A program made the translations under genes and the position numbers. From assembly GCA_015059945.1 (NCBI GenBank), contig SUZJ01000001.1:186001-250000 (forward strand): DNA of 64,000 bases. Reading direction: 5' to 3'. Source of the DNA: Rikenellaceae bacterium (GTDB taxonomy: Bacteria > Bacteroidota > Bacteroidia > Bacteroidales > Rikenellaceae). Of the stretch, positions 8,761 to 16,618 are shown piece by piece; the first letter of the stretch is position 1, and each line of letters starts with the position of its first letter. The notes below the pieces were generated by a model. That model ran no database searches and had not been told where the DNA came from. It worked only from the letters and a program-made list of their open reading frames with translations.

Positions 8761-8784
8761 GGTGTCTGTGAGTTCCTTTTTCGG

Positions 8785-9816
8785 CTAAAAGCCAACAATC
8801 TGGTGGGCATAGTCGCTCCAACCTGTGGCCGACTTATAAGCTGCAACACTCGCAGCAGGAACGTAAATCGTGCAATTCATAAACAGAGGCATTGCAGCTC
8901 CCCTTATGTTGGGATTTCTGTCGGTGCGCATAAATGCTGCCCAGCCAAGAGTGGGAGGCGTAGTGGCGTAGCAATAGACATTCTCGATATTCGTACAATC
9001 AAAAAATGCCCAAGCACCAATAGATTTCACACTCGCAGGGATGGTAACAGTCGTCAGACTCTCGCACTCGCGAAATGCGTAATCGCCAATCGACTCCAAA
9101 CTCTCGGACAGGGTTACGCTTGTGAGATTTTCGCACCCGTCGAAGGCAAGTTTGCCAATCGAAGTAACCACACCGGGCATATCAACGGTTTTGAGGGGCG
9201 AACAATACTTAAACACCGACTCGGGCACCTTGGTCACGATGTCGGGAATGGTGATGCTGCCGGTTTTGCGTGCTATATCGTACAACACGCTATTCGACAC
9301 CATCAGTGTACCCTCCCTCAGGGTGTAGCTATCTTGGGCACTGCCCACCACGCCAATAGCATAGTTGTCGGCATAGCGGATACCACCCTCTACGGGCAGC
9401 TTGTCGCAACCCTCAAATGGGCCTTTGGGCGATATGTAGGTAACGCCATCGGGGATGTCGATGTGCTCCAACTCGGCACACCCTCCAAAGGCGCCCGGGC
9501 CAATCTCTTCGATGCCCTCGGGCAGAGTGATGCTTGTCAGCTTCAAGCAGTTGTTAAAGGCCTCGCGGTAGATGATGGTCACGCCCGTAAAATACTGGAA
9601 CTCATCGAATGAGGTAATGTTAGTGCTGCGGAAACGGCCATCGACCGAGGTTACTGCTGCGGCCTCTTCATAGGAGAGCTTGCCGTTGCCGTCGGTGTCC
9701 CACGCGCTTACGCAAATTTGCTTCACGCGCTCGTCGGCAAACTTGATATTGTTGCTGTTGCACCCTGCGAGCAGAGCGAGCCCTGCAACCAATGATGTGA
9801 GTAGTAGTTTTTTCAT
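8785..9816 (-). CDS. BspA-like leucine-rich-repeat lipoprotein
   Basis: Surface or periplasmic lipoprotein of 343 residues. A signal peptide ends in the lipobox LLAGC (Cys19). It is followed by an EF-hand-like loop DTDGNGKLSYEE (about residues 40-51) and then LRR_5/BspA-type repeats of about 23 residues (SITLPEGIEEIG, TIPASVKSIG and similar) to residue 310, ending in a YVPAASVAAYKSATGWSDY segment typical of this family. BspA-like proteins often bind host or bacterial surfaces, but the ligand is not readable. It is flanked by its own terminator and appears monocistronic. Confidence 0.9.
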   Translation of the reverse strand: MKKLLLTSLVAGLALLAGCNSNNIKFADERVKQICVSAWDTDGNGKLSYEEAAAVTSVDGRFRSTNITSFDEFQYFTGVTIIYREAFNNCLKLTSITLPEGIEEIGPGAFGGCAELEHIDIPDGVTYISPKGPFEGCDKLPVEGGIRYADNYAIGVVGSAQDSYTLREGTLMVSNSVLYDIARKTGSITIPDIVTKVPESVFKYCSPLKTVDMPGVVTSIGKLAFDGCENLTSVTLSESLESIGDYAFRECESLTTVTIPASVKSIGAWAFFDCTNIENVYCYATTPPTLGWAAFMRTDRNPNIRGAAMPLFMNCTIYVPAASVAAYKSATGWSDYAHQIVGF

Positions 9817-9858
9817 ATCTCAATCGGGATTTAATAGGTTGGTGTTTCTGGTTGTTTA

Positions 9859-10908
9859 TTAAATATCGGACGGAACGGTTGTGTCGCCAATGTCGTAGTC
9901 GGCTCGCAACATTCGGGGGCCACCATATTTCTCGATGGCGTAGTAGAACTCGTTATAGTGGTTGGGCTCGACCAAGTGGCACAGCTCGTGCACCACAACC
10001 GAGTCGGCTTGCAGAGCCGGGTACTTCATCAGGTGAAGCGACAGATCAATATCTCGCCCCTGCATCCTACACCGTCCCAAGACATTAAAGCTCCGCACAA
10101 TCTTACAGCCACCGCATCTAATACCAGTGCGTTGCGACCAGTGCGCAAGTCGCTCGGGCAGGTAGCGTTCAGCAGCGTCGCGCATAGCCATCATACCATA
10201 GCGCACAATGGCCTCGCGCGTACACACCTTTGCCCAATCGGCCCCCTGCGGAACAACCACCGTATAGCGTCCCTCGGCATCCCTGCGCCACGAGTAGTCG
10301 CTCCCCACACCGCGCTCGACGCGCAGCCCAAAAAGCTCGTAGTTGCGCTCGAAGCTCTCGTCAATAACCTCGGGCAGGGGTGGAGCGGTGCGGTGCAGAT
10401 AGGGGAGGGCAGGCTGTCTTTCGTTCTCGCGCTTATAAATCTTCTCCCACAGGAAAGCAAAGGCCATCTCATAGGGGCGCGAGGTGGCGATATATGTCGT
10501 AACGCTATCGTCGGCCCACTTGTCACTCCTCTGGCGCTCGCCCGACGGGGCCACTTGTCTGATTATCACCCTACCCACCAGCTCATCATCAATCGTGTAG
10601 GTTTGCAGGTCGGTGGTGGGATGTTGTGGCAGATTTTGTTGTTCGAGGGCCTTTTTGCGCTCCTCAACCCAAGTGCCCCGATACTCAATCGAGTGGGTGA
10701 GGACATAACTATATAGGTCGAGGGCCACACGTGCCGAGCGCTCGACACCCAGTCCCTTGTCGTAGCAGCGAGCCAGCAGTGCCGCGGCGTTATAGCCCGT
10801 CATCCTAAAACCACAAAGGCCGGCTCGGAAATGCGAAACGGCCTCTGTGTATTTTTGTTGTCTGAGGAGCTCGCGCCCCCTCTCGACGTGCTGACTTTCG
10901 GTTAGCAT
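9859..10908 (-). CDS. YgjP/WLM-like metallopeptidase-domain protein
   Basis: Start set at the ATG at 10908 because upstream in-frame codons overlap the preceding acyltransferase gene; an AAGGGG Shine-Dalgarno-like stretch precedes it. The 349-residue protein has an N-terminal Sel1/TPR-like segment (about residues 5-65) and a C-terminal zinc-peptidase-like domain with VVHELCHLVEPNHYNEFY near residue 310, giving HExxH plus a downstream His. That motif is typical of the YgjP/WLM (DUF45) group, whose substrates are mostly unknown. There is no signal peptide. It is 11 bases after the acyltransferase and so in one transcript with it. Confidence 0.8.
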   Translation of the reverse strand: MLTESQHVERGRELLRQQKYTEAVSHFRAGLCGFRMTGYNAAALLARCYDKGLGVERSARVALDLYSYVLTHSIEYRGTWVEERKKALEQQNLPQHPTTDLQTYTIDDELVGRVIIRQVAPSGERQRSDKWADDSVTTYIATSRPYEMAFAFLWEKIYKRENERQPALPYLHRTAPPLPEVIDESFERNYELFGLRVERGVGSDYSWRRDAEGRYTVVVPQGADWAKVCTREAIVRYGMMAMRDAAERYLPERLAHWSQRTGIRCGGCKIVRSFNVLGRCRMQGRDIDLSLHLMKYPALQADSVVVHELCHLVEPNHYNEFYYAIEKYGGPRMLRADYDIGDTTVPSDI

Positions 10909-10919
10909 AGCACCCCTTA

Positions 10920-12302
10920 TTAGAGCGCCTGCGAGGTGGCTTTGAGCAGCTCGTTCAGTTTGGCAAATACCTGCGAGCGCAGAGCCCTCATCTGCTCGAC
11001 CTTCTTGCGGTTGCGAGGCAGGATAAAGCGGTACTGGCCAACATATTTGACTGTCCAGCGGATATAGTTCCAAGCGTAGATAAAGAACAATGGGAAGGCA
11101 ACAAAGTAGATCAAACCCTTAATCCAAGCACCTGTGCAAATCATAACAATAGTAGGGATAAGGCAGCAGATTGGGTAGGTGATAAATGCCGTTGCACCCA
11201 CATTGATTGAACTGTGGAACATCTGGTCTTTGATAAACTTCTTGATAAAGATTGCGGGCACGATGAACATCAGTGCGGTGGGGATGATGCAGGCCACAAA
11301 CAAGGGCAGACCGAGCAGCAGCAACACACCCTGCCATATCTGTTTGAAGCGGCTGCGCTCTCCCTCGAACAGCCAGTCGCGAATGCCCAACTCTTTGATG
11401 CCCTTAATCAGTTTACGGGTCTTGTCGAAGAGTTTTTCGACCTCCTCGGGGTTTTGCTCTTTGGCCTGCTCGATGCCGGCAACCAGAGCCTTGTCGGCTT
11501 TGAGCTTGTCGGGCAGCAGGTCGGGATTAAGCCCCTTTGCCTCGGCAAACTGCTCGCCAAAGCGACTCTCGCGCAGGTAGTCAATCTCCTCATAGTTTTC
11601 GAGGTCGTTGATATTGAGCATAAGCTCCTCAATCTTGGCCCTAACGATTTCGTTCACCTGACGCATAGCGGCTCGGGGCTGCTCTTTGTAGAGGTCATAG
11701 TAGGGGGCCAGCGAAATGGGCTCGCCAAAGCGAATCATCATATCCTCTCTGGCGTGGTAGTAGTGCGAGTAGTGGTTGGCGGTGGGCATCACAAATACCT
11801 CCTGCTCAAAACCGCTCGCCTCGGCAGCGCCAAAGGCCATCTTCAGGTAGGCCAGCGAGAAGTTGCCCAACCAGCGCTTGTCTTGGTGGCCACACTCGGG
11901 GTAGAGGATTACGGTCTCGCCCGAGCGCAGAGCGTTGTCTACCTCGGAGAGAGTGCCCTGGTTTTTGCGCACTGCCGAAAAACCCTCGTACTGAACACGA
12001 TAGGCTGGCAACAGACCCAGTGCGCGGAGGAATTTGTTTACCAGTGGGTGAACGGCAAACACATTGGCTCTGGCCAGAAAGTTTGGCCTGCGGTCTTTAA
12101 GCAGCAGGGCCAGTGTGAGGGGGTCGTTCAGGCAGTTCTGGTGGTTAGATACCAACACGATGGGGTTGCCATCGGCGGGCATATTCTCTATACCTTCGGC
12201 GTGCACTCGGCGCCAGTAGATGTTTTTGTTTATAAAGTCGACATACTTGCGAAAGGCTGTGGCCCAACGCTGACGGCGACGTGGCTTCATCTCGTTTCCC
12301 AT
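10920..12302 (-). CDS. PlsC-like 1-acylglycerol-phosphate acyltransferase family membrane protein
   Basis: Start placed at the ATG at 12302 (MGNEMKPRRRQ). A longer frame exists, but a consensus promoter lies inside it at 12407-12437 and the next operon's terminator beyond that. The 460-residue protein has the acyltransferase block NHQNCLNDP (about residue 52), where the common HX4D reads H-x4-D, and a later PECGHQD block. Two or three hydrophobic helices lie near residues 335-420. It probably acylates a lysophospholipid or related lipid at the inner membrane; the exact substrate is unknown. Confidence 0.85.
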   Translation of the reverse strand: MGNEMKPRRRQRWATAFRKYVDFINKNIYWRRVHAEGIENMPADGNPIVLVSNHQNCLNDPLTLALLLKDRRPNFLARANVFAVHPLVNKFLRALGLLPAYRVQYEGFSAVRKNQGTLSEVDNALRSGETVILYPECGHQDKRWLGNFSLAYLKMAFGAAEASGFEQEVFVMPTANHYSHYYHAREDMMIRFGEPISLAPYYDLYKEQPRAAMRQVNEIVRAKIEELMLNINDLENYEEIDYLRESRFGEQFAEAKGLNPDLLPDKLKADKALVAGIEQAKEQNPEEVEKLFDKTRKLIKGIKELGIRDWLFEGERSRFKQIWQGVLLLLGLPLFVACIIPTALMFIVPAIFIKKFIKDQMFHSSINVGATAFITYPICCLIPTIVMICTGAWIKGLIYFVAFPLFFIYAWNYIRWTVKYVGQYRFILPRNRKKVEQMRALRSQVFAKLNELLKATSQAL

Positions 12303-12406
12303 AGCTTTTTTGTGAGTTTTTGGGTTATACTTGTGACGTGCGTGTGTGCTTGCTTGTTTGGTCTTGGGATGCAAAAACAAAACTCGGAATCCCCCACCAA
12401 TAGTCA

Positions 12407-12437
12407 CAAAAGTATAAAAACTTTTGAAAAAAGCAAC
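12407..12437 (-). promoter_or_regulatory. Promoter of the acyltransferase-YgjP operon
   Basis: On the minus strand GTTG, 19 nt, TACTTTTG matches the Bacteroidota consensus. It lies about 105 bases before the ATG at 12302 and within the longer alternative reading frame, which argues against that longer start. Confidence 0.7.
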
Positions 12438-12457
12438 TTTTCTATCCAAAATCAACC

Positions 12458-12504
12458 AAAGTGGCGCCCAAACAGTCGTTTTGGTACTGTTCGGGCGCCA
12501 CTTT
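12458..12504 (-). terminator. Terminator of the susCD/peptidase operon
   Basis: Long stem with arms AAAGTGGCGCCC-x-AACAGT and its complement (one mismatch), a 9-nt loop and T/A tails on both sides. It is 20 bases past the last peptidase gene. Confidence 0.85.
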
Positions 12505-12524
12505 TTGGCTCGTAACACAAAGTG

Positions 12525-14549
12525 TTATTTCAGCGTAAAGGTCTTGACGTAGGTGTCGTCGATATCCTTACACCCAACCGTTTGGGCCTCGTGCATAGGC
12601 ATCCACTCGTAGTATTTCACGCCGTTATGGACAACCTCTACCAAGTAGTTCACAATATTGTCGCGCGTGCCCGGCTTAAAGAAGGGATTAACCTCGCCAA
12701 AGTCGTAGCAACCTGCCACATCGGTTGTGCCCTCATAGAGGGGCTGCTTGGTTACGGTGTACGAGTAGGGATAGACGGGGTAGAACTTGATGGTTGCACC
12801 CTCGACAGGAGCCCCCTGCTGGTCTACAACCACCACCTCGGTACCGCCATTGGGGAAGTAGTCGTTGGCATCTACACCCACCCTCTTATCGGCAGATTTG
12901 TTAATCAACAGCAGTGCATACTCCGACCAGTGGCGCAGGCCGTAAGGGTAGTTCATCATACAGGTAATACTCTCGTGAGCCTCGCCATTGATGGGGTTTT
13001 TGTCGGCGTGCACCTCGCTGGCATAGAGGTCGGGCACTCCTCGGAAGTGGCCACACTCGTGGGCAATGGCATCAATAGCCCACCCCGTAAAGAGGTCGCC
13101 AAAGTTGTGCGACACGTTCATATATGGGGGGCCTAACCAACCCGTAGGGGTATCGCCCTCGGGCGAGTGGCCGTTGATGTACATACGGAAATCGAAGTCG
13201 GGCTGACCAACTCCGTCGGTGCGGTAAATCGAATTGGAAATGGGGCCCGAAAACTCTTGGAAATCAACCATAAAGAAGTGCACCTCGTTGCCTCCCGCAT
13301 CGTTAATGCCGGGCACTTGGAAGTGGGCACTCACATCGGCCATCAGTTTGTCTACCTTCTTCATAAACTCGATGCGACCACCGTGATCTTTGACGGTCTG
13401 CTTCTCGCCATAGACCCTGCAACGGAACTTCCAGCCACCCAATTTTTCGTACTCTTTTTTGCGAAGTATGTAGTCTTGTCCGGGGATAGGGCCTTCGTTG
13501 CCAGTGAGCTGCAACACCCTCACATACTCCTTCTCGCCCTTAGCTCCTGCGGCCAACACCTCATAGAGGGGCATCCAACCGTAGCCTTGTGTATCCTCGT
13601 AATTGATAACCACAAAGTAGTTTACAATCTGTCGGTCGTCATCATCGGGGGCCTCGTCGGTAAATGGGTTCTTAAAAAAGACCATATTGCCGGCCGAGTT
13701 CATCGTGCCTTTGTAAATAGATTTTGTGCTCACCTCGCCACTGCCATCATAGACAGGGTAGAGCTCCATTTGGGCACCCTTGGCAATAGCGCCCTCGGGG
13801 GTTAAAACCCTCAGGTTCAGTTTGTCAGAGGGTAGGTAGCCCAACTCGGGTTTGGCAACACGCCTATCAGCCGCCTGATTGATTACACTCTTGGCATAGT
13901 CCGACCACTCGTGGGTGTGGAAAGGGTCGTTGGTGACACACTCGTCGGCCTCGAAGCCAACCTTTGCAATTGCATTGTTTCGTATATCTATCTCGCCACC
14001 ATTCAGAGGGGTAACACCTCTCGAACGGGCCAAATTTACAACCAATTCGCCCACCGCATTGGCACCCCAAGTACGCTGGTGGGTGTGGCCGATTGCCAAG
14101 TAAGGCTCACCGAGCCACCCCTCGGCCAAGTCATCCTCGGCAGCGTGGGTGTTGACAACAAGTCGCAAGTCGAACGAGTCGGCCACCTCGCTCTCGTCGA
14201 GCATCATAACCTCGCGCGAGGGGCCCTCGAACTCGACAAATTCGGTCATATAGAAGTGTACCTGATTGGCACCCTCATCGTTGATGCCGCTCACCTGGAA
14301 GTACTCGCTGGCGTCGGCCAGTAGTTGGTCTACCTTTTTGAGAAACTCGACCTGCCCACCATTGTCGGCCACAGTCTGCGCCTCGCCATAGACCTTGCAG
14401 CGGAACTTCCAACCACCCAGCTCGCCAAACTCCTCGGTGCGGTTGATATAGTCGCCATCGGGGATGTTGCTCTCGGGCTCGTTGGTACACCCCACAAACA
14501 GAGCCACCAACAACCACAGAAGCAATACTCTTAGCTCTTTCACAACCAT
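12525..14549 (-). CDS. Lipoprotein with two metzincin-like domains, the first catalytically dead
   Basis: Lipobox FVGC (Cys21), then two tandem units of about 320 residues, each opening with a GGWKFRC-VYGE block and ending in a beta-sandwich-like tail (FYPVY...YGWMPLYE). In unit 2, AHECGHFRGVPDLYA (His497, Glu498, His501, Asp507) gives HExxHxxGxxD, and CMMNYPYG (Met532) looks like a Met-turn. In unit 1 the same columns read V171, N172, R175 and P181, and the Met is Thr, so all ligands are lost. The overall pattern resembles M6/M7 metzincins, but family placement is inference. It starts 4 bases after its paralogue's stop. Confidence 0.75.
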   Translation of the reverse strand: MVVKELRVLLLWLLVALFVGCTNEPESNIPDGDYINRTEEFGELGGWKFRCKVYGEAQTVADNGGQVEFLKKVDQLLADASEYFQVSGINDEGANQVHFYMTEFVEFEGPSREVMMLDESEVADSFDLRLVVNTHAAEDDLAEGWLGEPYLAIGHTHQRTWGANAVGELVVNLARSRGVTPLNGGEIDIRNNAIAKVGFEADECVTNDPFHTHEWSDYAKSVINQAADRRVAKPELGYLPSDKLNLRVLTPEGAIAKGAQMELYPVYDGSGEVSTKSIYKGTMNSAGNMVFFKNPFTDEAPDDDDRQIVNYFVVINYEDTQGYGWMPLYEVLAAGAKGEKEYVRVLQLTGNEGPIPGQDYILRKKEYEKLGGWKFRCRVYGEKQTVKDHGGRIEFMKKVDKLMADVSAHFQVPGINDAGGNEVHFFMVDFQEFSGPISNSIYRTDGVGQPDFDFRMYINGHSPEGDTPTGWLGPPYMNVSHNFGDLFTGWAIDAIAHECGHFRGVPDLYASEVHADKNPINGEAHESITCMMNYPYGLRHWSEYALLLINKSADKRVGVDANDYFPNGGTEVVVVDQQGAPVEGATIKFYPVYPYSYTVTKQPLYEGTTDVAGCYDFGEVNPFFKPGTRDNIVNYLVEVVHNGVKYYEWMPMHEAQTVGCKDIDDTYVKTFTLK

Positions 14550-14553
14550 TTAA

Positions 14554-16578
14554 CTATCTAACAATTATTGTCTTGGTAAACAGTGTAACACCCTTTGCCC
14601 CTGCGGTCTCGGCCTCATACATAGGCAGCCACTCATATATGGTCTTGCCATTGTAGCTAACCGCTATCAGGTTGTTGGTATTGTTGCTGTCAAGATTGGT
14701 TGCCCCCTCCTTAACAAATGGGTTTTCGAGGAATTTGTATATACCCTCGCCGTTGGTCGTGCCAACAAAGCGTGCGGTCTTGGTAACCTCAGAGCTATAT
14801 GCAGCCACAGGGTAACACTTAACCTCGGCACCCTCGATAGGGTTGCCGCTACCATCTACAACCTTAATCTGTGAGCCCTCTTTTGGGAAGTGGTTGTAGT
14901 GCATAACGCAGAGGCGCTGGTCGGCCGAAGCGTTTATGAGCAGCTTGGCATACTCCGACCATGTTTTGTTGCCATAGGGGTAGTTCATTATGCAGTTTGC
15001 TGCCTCAAACGCCTTGCCGTTAATAGGGTTACCACTTGCGGGCACCTCGGCAGCATAGAGGTCGGGCACACCCCTCATATGGCCAAACTCGTGGATAAGT
15101 GCATCGAGTGCGTAGCCATCCCACAGGCCCTTGAAGTCGTGGCCCAAATTGAGATAGGGCGAGCCAATCCAGCCACCCGACACATCGCCCGTCTCGGCGT
15201 GAGCATTGATAATAACACGACAGTCGAACTCGGTCGACACCTTGCCATCGCTCTTGTACATAAGAGTCCTCGACGAGCCCTCAAACTCCTCGAAACCAAC
15301 CATAAAGAAGTGAATCTGGTTGTCGCCCTCGTCGTTCAGGCCCTCTACTTGGAAGCCCTTGCTGGCGTCGGCCATCAGTTTGTCTACTTTCTTCATAAAC
15401 TCAATGCGGCCACCATAGTCGGCAACGGTCTGCTTCTCGCCATACACCTTCACGCGGAATTTCCAACCGAGCAGCTGTGCAAACTCGCCCATACGGTCGA
15501 GCTTATAGTCGCCTTTGGGGAGATCAACCTCGTTGCCCGTAAACTGGAACTTATAGACATACTGGCCATTGCCCTTGAACTTGGCCAACTGGGCCTCATA
15601 CATAGGCATCCAGCCGTAACCCCTCTTACCATCGTGGTCAACCTCTACCAAGTAGTTGGTGATATTGTTGTCGGGGTTCTCCTGATCGGGCACAATGAAG
15701 GGGTTTTTGGAGAAGATAAAGTTGCCCGTAACGCTCAACTCGCCCTCATAGAGAGGCTTCTCGGCCACCTTGTTCGAGTAGGCGTAGACGGGATAGAAGC
15801 GCATATAGGCACCTGTGGCAACCTTGCCATCGACGGTCAGAGCGGTAGCCTTGATGCCGTTGGGGAAGTGGTTGTAGTGGGGGGTACAGATACGCTGGTC
15901 GGCCGAGGCGTTAATCAGAGCCATAGCATACTCCGACCACTCGCTCTCGCCATAGGGATAGTTCATAATGCATTTTACAGCCTCAAAGCCCTCGCCATTG
16001 ATGGGGTTTCCCTCGGCGGGCACCTCGGCAGCATAGAGGTCGGGCACACCGCGGGTGTGGCCAAACTCGTGCACCAGAGCGTCAATTGCGTAGCCACTCC
16101 AAAGGCCCTTGTAGTCGTGGCCCAAGTTCAGATAGGGGGCGCCCATCCACCCACCCGACATATCGCCCTCGGGAGCGTGGCCGTTGATAATGAGTCGCAG
16201 GTCACAGTCGGTGTCGTTCTCGCCATCGGCGCTAACCATATACTTGCGCGAAGCACCCTCAAACTCGATCATCTCGGTCATAAAAAAGTGTACCTTGTTG
16301 CCGCCCTCGTCGTTGATGCCGGGGACTTGGAAGTACTTGCTGGCGTCGGCCAACAGCTTGTCGACCTTCTTCATAAACTCCTCTTGGCTGCCGGCATCCT
16401 TGATGGTCTGCTTCTCGGCGTAGACCTTGCAGCGGAATTTCCAACCCTCGAGTTTCTCAAACTCGGCGGTGCGGTTGATGTAGTCGCCCTCGGGAATTAC
16501 ATTCTCGGGGGTAGGCTCGGCACAAGAGCCCACAAAGCAACACATCGTAGCGAACAAAATCGAAAAAAATCTCTTCAT
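14554..16578 (-). CDS. Lipoprotein with two intact metzincin-like peptidase domains
   Basis: Same 674-residue length and layout as its downstream neighbour. A lipobox VGSC (Cys19) is followed by two units, each with the motif pair intact: VHEFGHTRGVPDLYA (His170, Glu171, His174, Asp180) with KCIMNYPYG (Met205), and IHEFGHMRGVPDLYA (His496, Glu497, His500, Asp506) with NCIMNYPYG (Met531). HExxHxxGxxD plus a Met-turn is the signature of metzincin zinc peptidases (M6 and M7 use Asp as third ligand). A regulatory-like beta-domain follows each unit. It is encoded 40 bases after the glycosidase lipoprotein and is probably surface-exposed. Target protein unknown. Confidence 0.78.
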   Translation of the reverse strand: MKRFFSILFATMCCFVGSCAEPTPENVIPEGDYINRTAEFEKLEGWKFRCKVYAEKQTIKDAGSQEEFMKKVDKLLADASKYFQVPGINDEGGNKVHFFMTEMIEFEGASRKYMVSADGENDTDCDLRLIINGHAPEGDMSGGWMGAPYLNLGHDYKGLWSGYAIDALVHEFGHTRGVPDLYAAEVPAEGNPINGEGFEAVKCIMNYPYGESEWSEYAMALINASADQRICTPHYNHFPNGIKATALTVDGKVATGAYMRFYPVYAYSNKVAEKPLYEGELSVTGNFIFSKNPFIVPDQENPDNNITNYLVEVDHDGKRGYGWMPMYEAQLAKFKGNGQYVYKFQFTGNEVDLPKGDYKLDRMGEFAQLLGWKFRVKVYGEKQTVADYGGRIEFMKKVDKLMADASKGFQVEGLNDEGDNQIHFFMVGFEEFEGSSRTLMYKSDGKVSTEFDCRVIINAHAETGDVSGGWIGSPYLNLGHDFKGLWDGYALDALIHEFGHMRGVPDLYAAEVPASGNPINGKAFEAANCIMNYPYGNKTWSEYAKLLINASADQRLCVMHYNHFPKEGSQIKVVDGSGNPIEGAEVKCYPVAAYSSEVTKTARFVGTTNGEGIYKFLENPFVKEGATNLDSNNTNNLIAVSYNGKTIYEWLPMYEAETAGAKGVTLFTKTIIVR

Positions 16579-16618
16579 CTTTTTTACTACTTTTTTTGAT
16601 ATTATTTGTTATTGATTT

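Noticed and set aside
12303..12518. N-terminal 72-residue extension of the acyltransferase
   Set aside because: It covers the promoter and the neighbouring operon's terminator and has no resemblance to the acyltransferase family.
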